Source of the DNA: Betaproteobacteria bacterium
GTDB lineage: Bacteria; Pseudomonadota; Gammaproteobacteria; Burkholderiales; SG8-41
Assembly: GCA_021732605.1 (NCBI GenBank)
Contig: JAKFUS010000041.1
Coordinates: 1-64,000, forward strand
DNA length: 64,000 nucleotides
Direction of reading: 5' to 3'
Part shown: piece after piece, positions 46,288 through 54,016 of the stretch
Layout: each line of letters starts with the position of its first letter
Position numbering within the stretch: position 1 is the stretch's first letter
Notes under the pieces: generated by a model
What the model saw: only the letters and a program-made list of their open reading frames with translations
What the model was told of the DNA's origin: nothing
The model's database searches: none
Translations under genes and position numbers: made by a program

Positions 46288-46722
46288 ATGTCTGAGCGTT
46301 CGACCAAGCCGTACCTGATCCGCGCCATCCATGAATGGACCTGCGACAGCGGCATGACGCCCTACCTGTCGGTGAAGGTCGATGAAAACACGCGGGTGCC
46401 GCTCGAACATGTCAAAAACGGCGAGATCGTACTCAACCTCAGTTACGATGCGACGCACAAACTGACCATCGGTCCTGATTTGATCCAGTTTTCAGCGCGT
46501 TTCGGTGGTGTGTCACGCGAGTGCTCAATTCCGCTCGCTGCAGTGCGGGGCATATTTGCGCGCGAAAACGGCCAAGGTCTGTTTTTCCCTGAAGAATCAC
46601 CGGTGCTGCTGACGGCCCCAAGCGGTATAACCACGCCGGCAGCGGTTCCCGAGGGCCCTGACGATCCCAAGCCGGGCGCCCCTGCGCCCTCAGGGCGACC
46701 GCGCCTGCAGGTCGTCAAATAA
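46288..46722 (+). CDS. sspB: ClpXP protease specificity-enhancing factor SspB
   Basis: SspB delivers ssrA-tagged proteins to ClpXP. The core KPYLIRAIHEWTCDSGMTPYLSV and NLSYDATHKLTIGPDLIQFSARFGG is present. A flexible Pro/Gly-rich tail ends in the ClpX-binding motif RPRLQVVK. ATG 46288 is used; a GTG two codons upstream is an alternative. No Shine-Dalgarno site is visible after the repeat arm. Confidence 0.94.
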   Translation: MSERSTKPYLIRAIHEWTCDSGMTPYLSVKVDENTRVPLEHVKNGEIVLNLSYDATHKLTIGPDLIQFSARFGGVSRECSIPLAAVRGIFARENGQGLFFPEESPVLLTAPSGITTPAAVPEGPDDPKPGAPAPSGRPRLQVVK

Positions 46723-46817
46723 CGGTCTTTCGCCGGACCGTTTGACAGGGTCCGGTACGCGCCGCAGAATCCTCCGACGCCGTTCCTCATCATAAAAAGC
46801 CGCAGCAGCGGCCGCAA

Positions 46818-46854
46818 CACAGCGGTCGCACCACAGCGGTCGCACCACAGCGGT
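46818..46854 (+). repeat. 14-bp tandem repeat upstream of the amidohydrolase gene
   Basis: CACAGCGGTCGCAC occurs twice in tandem, followed by a partial third copy, CACAGCGGT. The 14-bp unit is a multiple of the seven-base period seen elsewhere. Confidence 0.85.
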
Positions 46855-46902
46855 ATCAAGAACGGCGCATGCTCAGCGTGGTTAACCTACCAGGAGTCGC
46901 GC

Positions 46903-48411
46903 ATGCTTACCCCAGAAGAGCTGGCACAAGTTGTTCCAGCGGAATCCACAATTTTCCCCTCGCCGATCCCGACACAATGTATTTCCAGTGACGAATACAT
47001 GCCGACGGCGCAGACCGAGAAGCAGCGCGAATTCGAAGCGCGGGTCAAGGCCATCGGTGATGAAATGTCAAAAAAACACGGCGTCACACGCCGTCGCTTT
47101 TTCAAAAGTGCAGCGGGGATGGCGGCTGCGTTTGTCGCAATGAACGACACCTACGGCCCGCTCTACGCAGTGAGCCGTGCGGAGGCAGCATCGCCGGACA
47201 TGGCCAACGAGCGCGCCAACGCGCTGAAAAGCCAGTTCATCATGGACATGCACACCCATTTTCTGAGAGATGACACGCGCATCATGGGTTTTGTCGCTCA
47301 GCGTGAAGCGGTGGGCAAGGCCGGCTGGAATCCGCTGCTGGCCGGCAAACCGCAGACCATCGAGGATCTGAAGTTCCCCAACTACTTCAAGGAAATCTAC
47401 CTCGACTCCGATACCAAGATTGCGCTGATTTCCGGCTCCGGTTCGGAAGAGCCGCGCGACTGGTTCCTGACCAACGAGATGAAGGACGATGCGCGCACCA
47501 AGGTCAACAAGGAGGCGGGCACCAAGCGCATGTATTCCCATGCCATTTTCATGCCGGGCATGCCGGGCTGGATGGACAAGGTGGACCATGATCTGGAGAA
47601 ATTGAAGCCGGATTCGTTCAAGGGCTACACCGTCGGCGACAACACCAACAAACAGCTGGCCAAGCATCCGTGGCGGCTTGACGACGAGAAGCTGCTCTAT
47701 CCGTTTTATGAAAAACTGGTCAAGGCGTCGAAGACCAATCCGAGTCTGGCCAATGTCTGTTTCCACAAGGGCCTGTATCCGCCCGCGACAGCGAAGCAGT
47801 TCCCCGACCTGCTGCAATACGCCGACGTGCGCGACATTGGCAAGGCGGCGAAGGACTGGCCGCAGCTGAACTTCATCTGCTATCACTCGGCATTCCGTTT
47901 CACCGGCGGCGCATACAAGGTGGGTATGGAGCAGTTCGAGCAGACCGGCCGCATCGATTGGGTGACCGACCTCTGCGACATCCCTGAAAAATTCGGCGTC
48001 AAAAACGTCTATGGCGACGTCGGCCAGTTGTTTGCGCAAAGCACCGTCGCCGAACCGCGTCTGTGCGCGGCAATGATGGGTCAGCTGGTCAAGGGCCTGG
48101 GCGCCGATCACGTGGTGTGGGGCACTGATGCAGTCTGGACCGGCGCGCCGCAATGGCAGATCGAGGCACTGCGCCGCCTGGAAATTCCGGAAGACATGCG
48201 GAAGAAATACGGCTTCGCCATGCTGGGCGCGGCCGACGGCCCGACCAAGAAGGCCATCTTCGGTGAAAACAACGCACGGCTCTACGGCGTGACAGCGCAG
48301 CACCGCGCGTCACTGGTCAATGATCGTTTTGCGCTGGCCAAGCAGGCGTATGACCTCGAGGGTGGCAACCGCACCAACATGGCCTACGGCTATGCCATAA
48401 AAAAGACCTGA
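46903..48411 (+). CDS. Tat-exported amidohydrolase-2 family protein
   Basis: The twin-arginine signal VTRRRFFKSAAGMAAAFVAM begins only near residue 62, after a hydrophilic extension. The mature part starts with the metal-binding MDMHTHFLRDDTR and has later acidic and histidine residues in FICYHSAFRF, NVYGDVGQLF and VVWGTDAVWTG, consistent with an amidohydrolase-2 (decarboxylase or lactonase) barrel. It has 502 residues. AGGAG lies before ATG 46903. The tatABC genes lie in the same window. The substrate is unknown. Confidence 0.88.
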   Translation: MLTPEELAQVVPAESTIFPSPIPTQCISSDEYMPTAQTEKQREFEARVKAIGDEMSKKHGVTRRRFFKSAAGMAAAFVAMNDTYGPLYAVSRAEAASPDMANERANALKSQFIMDMHTHFLRDDTRIMGFVAQREAVGKAGWNPLLAGKPQTIEDLKFPNYFKEIYLDSDTKIALISGSGSEEPRDWFLTNEMKDDARTKVNKEAGTKRMYSHAIFMPGMPGWMDKVDHDLEKLKPDSFKGYTVGDNTNKQLAKHPWRLDDEKLLYPFYEKLVKASKTNPSLANVCFHKGLYPPATAKQFPDLLQYADVRDIGKAAKDWPQLNFICYHSAFRFTGGAYKVGMEQFEQTGRIDWVTDLCDIPEKFGVKNVYGDVGQLFAQSTVAEPRLCAAMMGQLVKGLGADHVVWGTDAVWTGAPQWQIEALRRLEIPEDMRKKYGFAMLGAADGPTKKAIFGENNARLYGVTAQHRASLVNDRFALAKQAYDLEGGNRTNMAYGYAIKKT

Positions 48412-48429
48412 ACGGTATTGGTTTTACTG

Positions 48430-48461
48430 ACGGCGCGGGCGAGAGTCTGCGCCGTTTTTTT
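48430..48461 (+). terminator. Rho-independent terminator of the amidohydrolase gene
   Basis: ACGGCGC and GCGCCGT form a perfect 7-bp stem with a 12-base loop, followed by seven T residues, 19 bp after the stop codon. Confidence 0.9.
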
Positions 48462-48491
48462 ATGCCGTCATTTCGGCGCGCGCCGAAGCGA

Positions 48492-48555
48492 GTAGGGCGG
48501 ATGAGCCGCGCGCCCGGAGTAAGTCCCCTTGGGGGGTAGCGGCGTTATCCGCCGG
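48492..48555 (+). repeat. GTAGGG...CCGCCGG intergenic element, copy A
   Basis: The 64-bp stretch from GTAGGGCGGAT to TTATCCGCCGG aligns base for base, without gaps, to 57406-57469. It contains the core AAGTCCCCTTGGGG. Confidence 0.75.
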
Positions 48556-48874
48556 ATGGCTCAGGGTTTATTTAAACCAAGCAACTTCGCCGGGGGTAGC
48601 CCGGCGGCTAGTCACTTTTCTTGTTTCGCCAAGAAAAGTAACCAAAAGAAGGCGACCCCGGCTCACCGGTCCTTCGGACTCCCCTGCGCTGCTCGCCAAG
48701 CCGGGCGGCTGCGGAACTCGCCCTCGCAAAAAACGCGAGGGCTCAGACAGTCCTCGCCGAATGCTCCCGGCTTGGCTGCGCTGCTCGGCGGTTCACAGGG
48801 GGGTGATCAACCAGCTTTCGCGCAAGATCGGTTTCTGCGTGGGCACGCTGTCTTTGCCCACCTTCCTTGCTGAT
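48556..48874. repeat. Hairpin-dense intergenic patch without a real gene
   Basis: Perfect inverted repeats are CGCCGGG/CCCGGCG at 48588-48606, ACTTTTCTTG/CAAGAAAAGT at 48614-48639, GCCCTCGC/GCGAGGGC at 48720-48742, and TGGGCA/TGCCCA at 48840-48860. The ACTTTTCTTG hairpin resembles a dispersed repeat I have seen in many proteobacterial genomes, often miscalled as short ORFs. The plus-strand frame here is of that kind. Confidence 0.7.
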
Positions 48875-49279
48875 TTAGAACGCCACTCCCTTTAATATAC
48901 CAGCGGCGCGGTACAAATTATTGATGCCAACCAGAGCCCGCAAAAGACTGCCAAGCGCTGGTCCAGGTGCGAATTGGTCAAGATAAATATCGGAAGTGTA
49001 AATTAGAACGCTCGTTTTTTGACCGCCAAAAAAGCCACGCCCTGCATCGACATTCGCTATTGCAAAATCAGTCTCCAAGTCACGAGATTGCAAAAGAAAA
49101 AATCCTTCGCGCAGCATTTCTAAGGGCGCAGAAATTTCGTCTTGGATTCGAAGATCAAGACCATTTCGATGAATACTTTCGAAATGAACGCTCATCTGGT
49201 TTATATCGTTCTGTGTGAAAGCAAGACGACGCGTTGTGCCGTAGATCATTTCCAACGATTGCATGCTAGGAATATTCAT
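48875..49279 (-). CDS. Hypothetical protein, low-GC
   Basis: This 134-residue frame (MNIPSMQSLEMIYGTTRRLAF ...) has no family I recognise and no signal peptide or membrane helix. It ends LRALVGINNLYRAAGILKGVAF. Base composition is clearly more AT-rich than neighbouring genes, and it sits beside the repeat patch, which suggests acquired DNA. No ribosome site is obvious. Confidence 0.45.
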   Translation of the reverse strand: MNIPSMQSLEMIYGTTRRLAFTQNDINQMSVHFESIHRNGLDLRIQDEISAPLEMLREGFFLLQSRDLETDFAIANVDAGRGFFGGQKTSVLIYTSDIYLDQFAPGPALGSLLRALVGINNLYRAAGILKGVAF

Positions 49280-49354
49280 TTCTATTTAAAGCGCTCAAAA
49301 GGTCAGGGCCAGCATTATTTTTATAGAAGTTAATTTAACATCAAAGTACGACGG

Positions 49355-50242
49355 TTACTTTCCGCGCCGGCGGATTTCTCGGATCACTGCGGCGTTGTCG
49401 AGTTCGGCTTCGCCTGCGCCCATGCAGCCTTCGACGATGTCGGTGTAGGTCGCGGCCAGCGGCAGTTGCTGCTGCAGGCGTTGCGCCAGTTTCAACATCA
49501 GCGAAAAATCTTTCAGTGTCTGCGCGATCTTGCCGTGGGGCGTGAAATCGCCATCGACCATTTTTTTGCCCTTGATGTCCATGATCTGCGAATAGGCTGC
49601 GGAGTCCCGGGCCACATCGAGCAGGCGCGCCGGATCGAGGCCCATGCGTTCGGCGAATACCAGGCCTTCGGCGAGGGCGGCGCGGTTGATGCCGAGGATC
49701 AGGTTGATCGCGAGTTTAGCGCGGCCGCCGTTGCCGGCGGCGCCGAGATGATGGCGGCGCGGGCAGATCGCGTCGAGTACATCCTTCACTGCATCGGCGG
49801 CAGCCGGATCACCACCGACCAGACCCAGCGCCTCGCCGCGCGCGGCTTGTTCGCTGGTGCCGGATACCGGCATTTCTACAAACCGTAAACGCTCAGCAGG
49901 CAGACGTTGTGACAGCGCCGCGATGCGATCGGGGTCGCAGGTGCTGACGCAGATCGCCGTCAGCGGCGGCAGATCTGCGGGCCGCGAGGCGATCAGGCCG
50001 TCCGGCGCTTCCAGCGCGGTTTCCACCTGATCGGTGTTGAACACGGCAAGGACCACGGTGTTGCAGTCGCGGGCGAGGGCGGCGATCGACGCTGCAGTTT
50101 GGCCACCGAGCGCTGCAAAGGCCGGCGCTTTTGCGGCGTCGACGTCATAACCGGTCACGGCGTGCCCGGCCGCGATCAGGCACCGCGCGCAGGCGCTGCC
50201 CATCAGGCCGGTGCCGATGATGCCGACAGGAGTGTTGTTCAT
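49355..50242 (-). CDS. NAD(P)-dependent 3-hydroxyisobutyrate dehydrogenase-like enzyme
   Basis: The Rossmann start VGIIGTGLMGSACARCLIAAGH is followed by the beta-hydroxyacid dehydrogenase substrate segment FVEMPVSGTSEQAARGEAL. The catalytic lysine lies in NGGRAKLAINLILGIN. Its 295 residues are normal for the family, which includes tartronate semialdehyde reductase and GLYR-type enzymes. The precise substrate cannot be assigned. Confidence 0.9.
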   Translation of the reverse strand: MNNTPVGIIGTGLMGSACARCLIAAGHAVTGYDVDAAKAPAFAALGGQTAASIAALARDCNTVVLAVFNTDQVETALEAPDGLIASRPADLPPLTAICVSTCDPDRIAALSQRLPAERLRFVEMPVSGTSEQAARGEALGLVGGDPAAADAVKDVLDAICPRRHHLGAAGNGGRAKLAINLILGINRAALAEGLVFAERMGLDPARLLDVARDSAAYSQIMDIKGKKMVDGDFTPHGKIAQTLKDFSLMLKLAQRLQQQLPLAATYTDIVEGCMGAGEAELDNAAVIREIRRRGK

Positions 50243-50288
50243 GTTTTTGCGCCAGTCTGTGGAGGGTGGAAATCGCGCAATTATAGGA

Positions 50289-50319
50289 GGCGCGAGGCGT
50301 TATAATCCCGCCTCGCGCC
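50289..50319 (+). promoter_or_regulatory. TATAAT box of tRNA-Thr inside a 10-bp perfect inverted repeat
   Basis: GGCGCGAGGC (50289-50298) and GCCTCGCGCC (50310-50319) are perfect complements. The spacer holds TATAAT (50301-50306). The right arm runs three bases into the tRNA. No good -35 hexamer is seen. Confidence 0.6.
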
Positions 50320-50392
50320 GGCATAGCTCAGTTGGTAGAGCAACCGCCTTGTAAGCGGTAGGTCGTCTGTTCGATTCAGACTGTCGGCACCA
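50317..50392 (+). tRNA. tRNA-Thr (anticodon TGT)
   Basis: The 76-nt sequence folds as a cloverleaf. The acceptor arms GCCGGCA and TGTCGGC pair with one G-T wobble. The D-arm is AGCTCAGTTGGTAGAGCA, and the anticodon stem-loop is ACCGC-CTTGTAA-GCGGT. The T-arm contains TTCGATT. CCA is encoded at the 3' end. Confidence 0.97.
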
Positions 50393-50431
50393 CCGCCGCC
50401 GGCGCAAGGGTTCTGCGGGAATCGGTGGAAG

Positions 50432-50461
50432 TTAAATAATCCAATAAAATCAATGGGTTAT
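50432..50461 (-). repeat. AT-rich IHF-like motif, copy 6 (between tRNA-Thr and the Gld-type ABC operon)
   Basis: AATCAATGGGTTA is an exact WATCAANNNNTTR match preceded by an AT-rich stretch. It is about 40 bp after the tRNA. Confidence 0.55.
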
Positions 50462-50596
50462 ATAAATCGCCCGGCAACGGGCGACGGTGTCGTGCTGTGG
50501 CGTGGCCGGATTGAATTTTTATGCGGCGGCGCCATCTAATTCGCCGCCAATAACGCGTGGCCGCATATGACGGACGCGCATGAACGGAGAGAGAAA

Positions 50597-51337
50597 TTGA
50601 TTAGCGTTGAACATCTGGTCAAGGCCTTCGGCCCCAAACTGGCGGTGAACGATGTGTCGTTCAGCGTCGAGCGCGGCGAAGTGCTGGGATTCCTCGGGCC
50701 CAATGGTGCCGGCAAGTCGACCACCATGCGCATGATCACCGGTTATTACCCGCCCACCTCGGGCAGGATCACCGTCGGCGGCCATGACATGGTTGAAGAC
50801 CCGATCGCCGCCAAACGCCTGATCGGTTACCTGCCGGAGAATGCGCCCGGTTATGCCGACATGACGGTCAACGGTTTTCTCAATTTCTGCGCCGAACTGC
50901 GCGGCCTGCAGGGTGACGCACGCAAACGCGCGGTGCACCGTGCGGTCGAACTGTGCTTCCTTGAAAGCGTGTTGTATCAATCGATCGACACGCTGTCCAA
51001 AGGCTACAAACACCGGACCTGCCTCGCGCAGTCTCTGATTCATGACCCGGATGTGCTGATCCTCGACGAACCCACCGATGGTCTCGACCCCAACCAGAAA
51101 CACGAAGTGCGCGGCCTGATCAAGCGCCTCGGCGAAAACAAGGTGGTGATTTTTTCGACGCACATTCTTGAAGAGGTCGAAGCGGCCTGCACCCGTGTGA
51201 TCATCATCGACCGCGGCCGCATTGTCGCCAGCGGTACGCCGGCGGAACTGAAGGCGCGTTCGCCGGAAGGCAAACTCGACGAGGTGTTTCGCGCGATCAC
51301 GCTGCCGGACACCGTCAAGGCGGAGGCACGCGCATGA
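50597..51337 (+). CDS. ABC ATP-binding protein, GldA-like
   Basis: ISVEHLVKAFGPKLAVNDVSF, Walker A GPNGAGKSTTM, LSKGYKHRTCLAQSL, Walker B LILDEPTDGLDP and H-loop FSTHILEEVEA are visible. I favour the TTG at 50597, behind GGAGAG, over the ATG at 50567 because family members begin just before ISVEHL. It overlaps the permease gene by 4 bp. With the next three genes it forms a GldA-GldF-GldG-like set. Confidence 0.9.
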   Translation: MISVEHLVKAFGPKLAVNDVSFSVERGEVLGFLGPNGAGKSTTMRMITGYYPPTSGRITVGGHDMVEDPIAAKRLIGYLPENAPGYADMTVNGFLNFCAELRGLQGDARKRAVHRAVELCFLESVLYQSIDTLSKGYKHRTCLAQSLIHDPDVLILDEPTDGLDPNQKHEVRGLIKRLGENKVVIFSTHILEEVEAACTRVIIIDRGRIVASGTPAELKARSPEGKLDEVFRAITLPDTVKAEARA

Positions 51338-52077
51338 ACTCTTTCGCCAACATCCGCACCATCATGAAACGCGAGCTGTCGGGTTACTTCACCTCGCCCA
51401 TCGCCTACGTGTTCCTGGTCATATTCCTGTTGCTGACCGGCTTTTTCACCTTCACCATCGGTAATTTCTTCGAGCGTGGCGAAGCCTCGCTGGTGTCGTT
51501 CTTCACCTGGCATCCGTGGCTGTACCTGTTCCTGGTGCCGGCCGTCGGCATGCGCCTGTGGTCGGAAGAGCGGCGCTTGGGCACGATGGAACTGCTGCTG
51601 ACCATGCCCATCACCAGCTGGCAGGCCATCGTCGGCAAATTTCTCGCGTCGTGGTTGTTCCTCGCGCTGGCGCTGGCGCTGACATTCCCGGTGGTGATCA
51701 CCGTCAACTATTTCGGCAGCCCCGACAACGGTGTGATCTTCGCCGGTTATGTCGGCAGCCTGATGCTCGCCGGCTCGTACCTTGCGGTGACCTGCATGAC
51801 TTCTGCGCTGACGCGCAACCAGGTCATCAGCTTCATCCTGTCGGTGATGATCTGCCTGTTCCTGATCCTCGCCGGTTACACGCCGGTGACCGACCTGCTG
51901 ACGCGTTTTGCCAGCCCGGTGGTGGTGAGTATCGTCGCCGCCTTCTCGGTGATGACGCATTTCGAGGGTTTCCAGCGCGGCGTGCTCGACACGCGCGACG
52001 TGGTGTTCTTCGCCTCGGTGATCGGTTTCATGCTGTTCACCACCGGCGTGATCATCCGCAACCAGCGCGCAGGCTGA
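51334..52077 (+). CDS. ABC-2 permease, GldF-like
   Basis: The protein has 247 residues and six membrane helices. It starts IRTIMKRELSGYFTSPIAYVFLVIFLLLTGFFTF and contains WLYLFLVPAVGMRLWSEERRLGTMELLLTMPITSWQAIVGKFLA, the hallmark of the GldF/YhhJ-type family. It would form the membrane channel with the preceding ATPase. Confidence 0.9.
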   Translation: MNSFANIRTIMKRELSGYFTSPIAYVFLVIFLLLTGFFTFTIGNFFERGEASLVSFFTWHPWLYLFLVPAVGMRLWSEERRLGTMELLLTMPITSWQAIVGKFLASWLFLALALALTFPVVITVNYFGSPDNGVIFAGYVGSLMLAGSYLAVTCMTSALTRNQVISFILSVMICLFLILAGYTPVTDLLTRFASPVVVSIVAAFSVMTHFEGFQRGVLDTRDVVFFASVIGFMLFTTGVIIRNQRAG

Positions 52078-52096
52078 GCTTACGAAAAATCAGATC

Positions 52097-54016
52097 ATGA
52101 AAAACAAAAATCTTGAAACATTGATGTACTCAGCTGGCGGCATTCTCGCGCTGGCGCTGATCCTGGTCGCCGCCAATTTCATTTTCAGCGCGTTCAACGC
52201 CCGCGTTGACCTGACCAAGGGCCGCGTTTATACGCTGTCCGAGGGCACGCGTTCGATCCTGTCGAAGCTCGAAGCGCCGGTGAAAATCCGTCTCTATTAC
52301 ACCCAGGGCAGCGCTGCGGTGCCGCCGGGGCTGAAAACTTTCGCCGGCCGCGTTGAGGATTTGCTCAACGAGTACAAATCCGCATCCAACGGCAAGGTGA
52401 TCATCGAGAAATTCAATCCGGAGCCGGATTCCGATGCCGAGGATTCCGCGGCGCTCGACAACGTCGAAGGCCAGATGACCAATACCGGCGAGAAGTTTTA
52501 CCTCGGCCTCGCGGTGTCCTTCCTTGACCAGAAGTCGTCGATTCCGGTGCTGACGCCGGACCGCGAGCGCCTGCTCGAGTACGACATCACGCGTTCGATC
52601 TCACAGGTTGCCCAGGCGAAAAAGCCGGTGATCGGCATCATGAGTAATCTGCCGGTACTCGGCCGTTCGCTGGATCCGGTGAAAAAGCAGCAGCCGACAG
52701 AGCCCTGGGTGCTGGCTTCGGAACTGAAGCGGATTTTCGACGTGCGCAAGGTGGAGCTGACCGCGACCAAAATCGATGACGACATCAAGGTGCTGCTGGT
52801 CATACATCCGCGCGACATCATGGAGACGACGGAATACGCACTCGACCAGTTCGTGCTGCGCGGTGGCAAGTTGATTACCTTCATAGATACCTACGCCTAT
52901 TTCGACCAGCAGCCGGACCTGCAAAATCCGTTTGGCGGCAGCGCTGCCGGACAGTCTTCGCTCTATAACCTGTTCAAGGCCTGGGGTGTGGAGCCCAGCA
53001 ATGGCAAGGTTGTCGCTGACCTGACTTTCGCCAGTGGCGAAGGCCCGCGCCTGCTGCCGACGCTGCTGTCGCTGAATACCGAAGCGCTGAACCTCGACGA
53101 TGTGGTGACCAGCCAGGTCGGCACGCTCTTACTGCCGTTCAGCGCCAGTTTTGCGCTGAAGCTGCCGGAAGGCCTGAAAGAGACCACGCTGGTGCATACC
53201 TCGAAAAACTCGATGCTGGCCGACCTGATCATCGCGACCCTGTCGGGTGAGCCGTCGACACGCGGCTTCCAGCCCTCCGGCAAGGAAGAACCGCTGGCCT
53301 TCCGGCTGAGCGGCAAGTTCAAGACCGCCTTCCCCAACGGCAAACCCGCCGATCCCTTCGCACGCGGCAAACCGGTCGATCCGGCGCAGTTCGAGGCCGA
53401 CCGCAAATCGCATGTGCGCGAAGCGGCAGCGGAGAACACCGTGGTCATTGTCGGCGACGTTGACATGCTGACCGATGGTGCTGCAGTCGATATCCAGGAA
53501 ATCTTCGGCCAGCGCGTCGCCGTGCCCCGGAACGGCAACCTCGCGTTTGCCCAGGGCCTGGTCGAGCAGATGGCCGGTGACAGCGCTCTGATCAACCTGC
53601 GGAGCCGTGCCGCCTTCAGCCGGCCCCTGACGGTGATCAAGCAGATGGAGTCGCGTGCCCAGGAAACCTACCTCGGCAAGATCAAGGAACTGGAAGACAC
53701 GTTGAACCAGACCACTGAAAAACTGCAGGCGCTGCAGAAAGGGCGTGCCTCAGGCAGCGCCACCGGTGGCGCGATCCTGACGCCGGAGCAGCAGGCCGAG
53801 ATGGAAAATTTCCGCAAGAAATCAGTGGAAACACGCAAGGAACTGAAGGATGTGCGGAAAACCCTGCGTGAAGAGACCGAGTCGCTGCAGCTGTGGACCA
53901 AGGTCATCAACATCGGCCTGGTGCCGCTGCTGGTGATGGTGCTGGGCATCACACTGGCGATCATCAAGCGCCGTCAGGCCAACCTGAGAATTAAAAGCGG
54001 AGCGCGCGCATCATGA
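52097..54016 (+). CDS. GldG-like auxiliary transport protein
   Basis: An N-terminal helix (AGGILALALILVAANFIFS) leads to a large extracytoplasmic domain: VDLTKGRVYTLSEGTRSILSKLEAPVKIRLYYT, then ITRSISQVAQAKKPVIGIMSNLPVLG. A coiled coil rich in Lys and Glu follows, and a C-terminal helix (VINIGLVPLLVMVLGITLAIIK). This two-anchor layout matches GldG and the ABC_transp_aux family. It has 639 residues and overlaps the next gene by 4 bp. Confidence 0.88.
   Translation: MKNKNLETLMYSAGGILALALILVAANFIFSAFNARVDLTKGRVYTLSEGTRSILSKLEAPVKIRLYYTQGSAAVPPGLKTFAGRVEDLLNEYKSASNGKVIIEKFNPEPDSDAEDSAALDNVEGQMTNTGEKFYLGLAVSFLDQKSSIPVLTPDRERLLEYDITRSISQVAQAKKPVIGIMSNLPVLGRSLDPVKKQQPTEPWVLASELKRIFDVRKVELTATKIDDDIKVLLVIHPRDIMETTEYALDQFVLRGGKLITFIDTYAYFDQQPDLQNPFGGSAAGQSSLYNLFKAWGVEPSNGKVVADLTFASGEGPRLLPTLLSLNTEALNLDDVVTSQVGTLLLPFSASFALKLPEGLKETTLVHTSKNSMLADLIIATLSGEPSTRGFQPSGKEEPLAFRLSGKFKTAFPNGKPADPFARGKPVDPAQFEADRKSHVREAAAENTVVIVGDVDMLTDGAAVDIQEIFGQRVAVPRNGNLAFAQGLVEQMAGDSALINLRSRAAFSRPLTVIKQMESRAQETYLGKIKELEDTLNQTTEKLQALQKGRASGSATGGAILTPEQQAEMENFRKKSVETRKELKDVRKTLREETESLQLWTKVINIGLVPLLVMVLGITLAIIKRRQANLRIKSGARAS

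Noticed and set aside
48529-48873. 114-residue plus-strand ORF over the repeat patch
   Set aside because: It is low-complexity and reads through four hairpins of a dispersed repeat; similar frames in other genomes are known miscalls.
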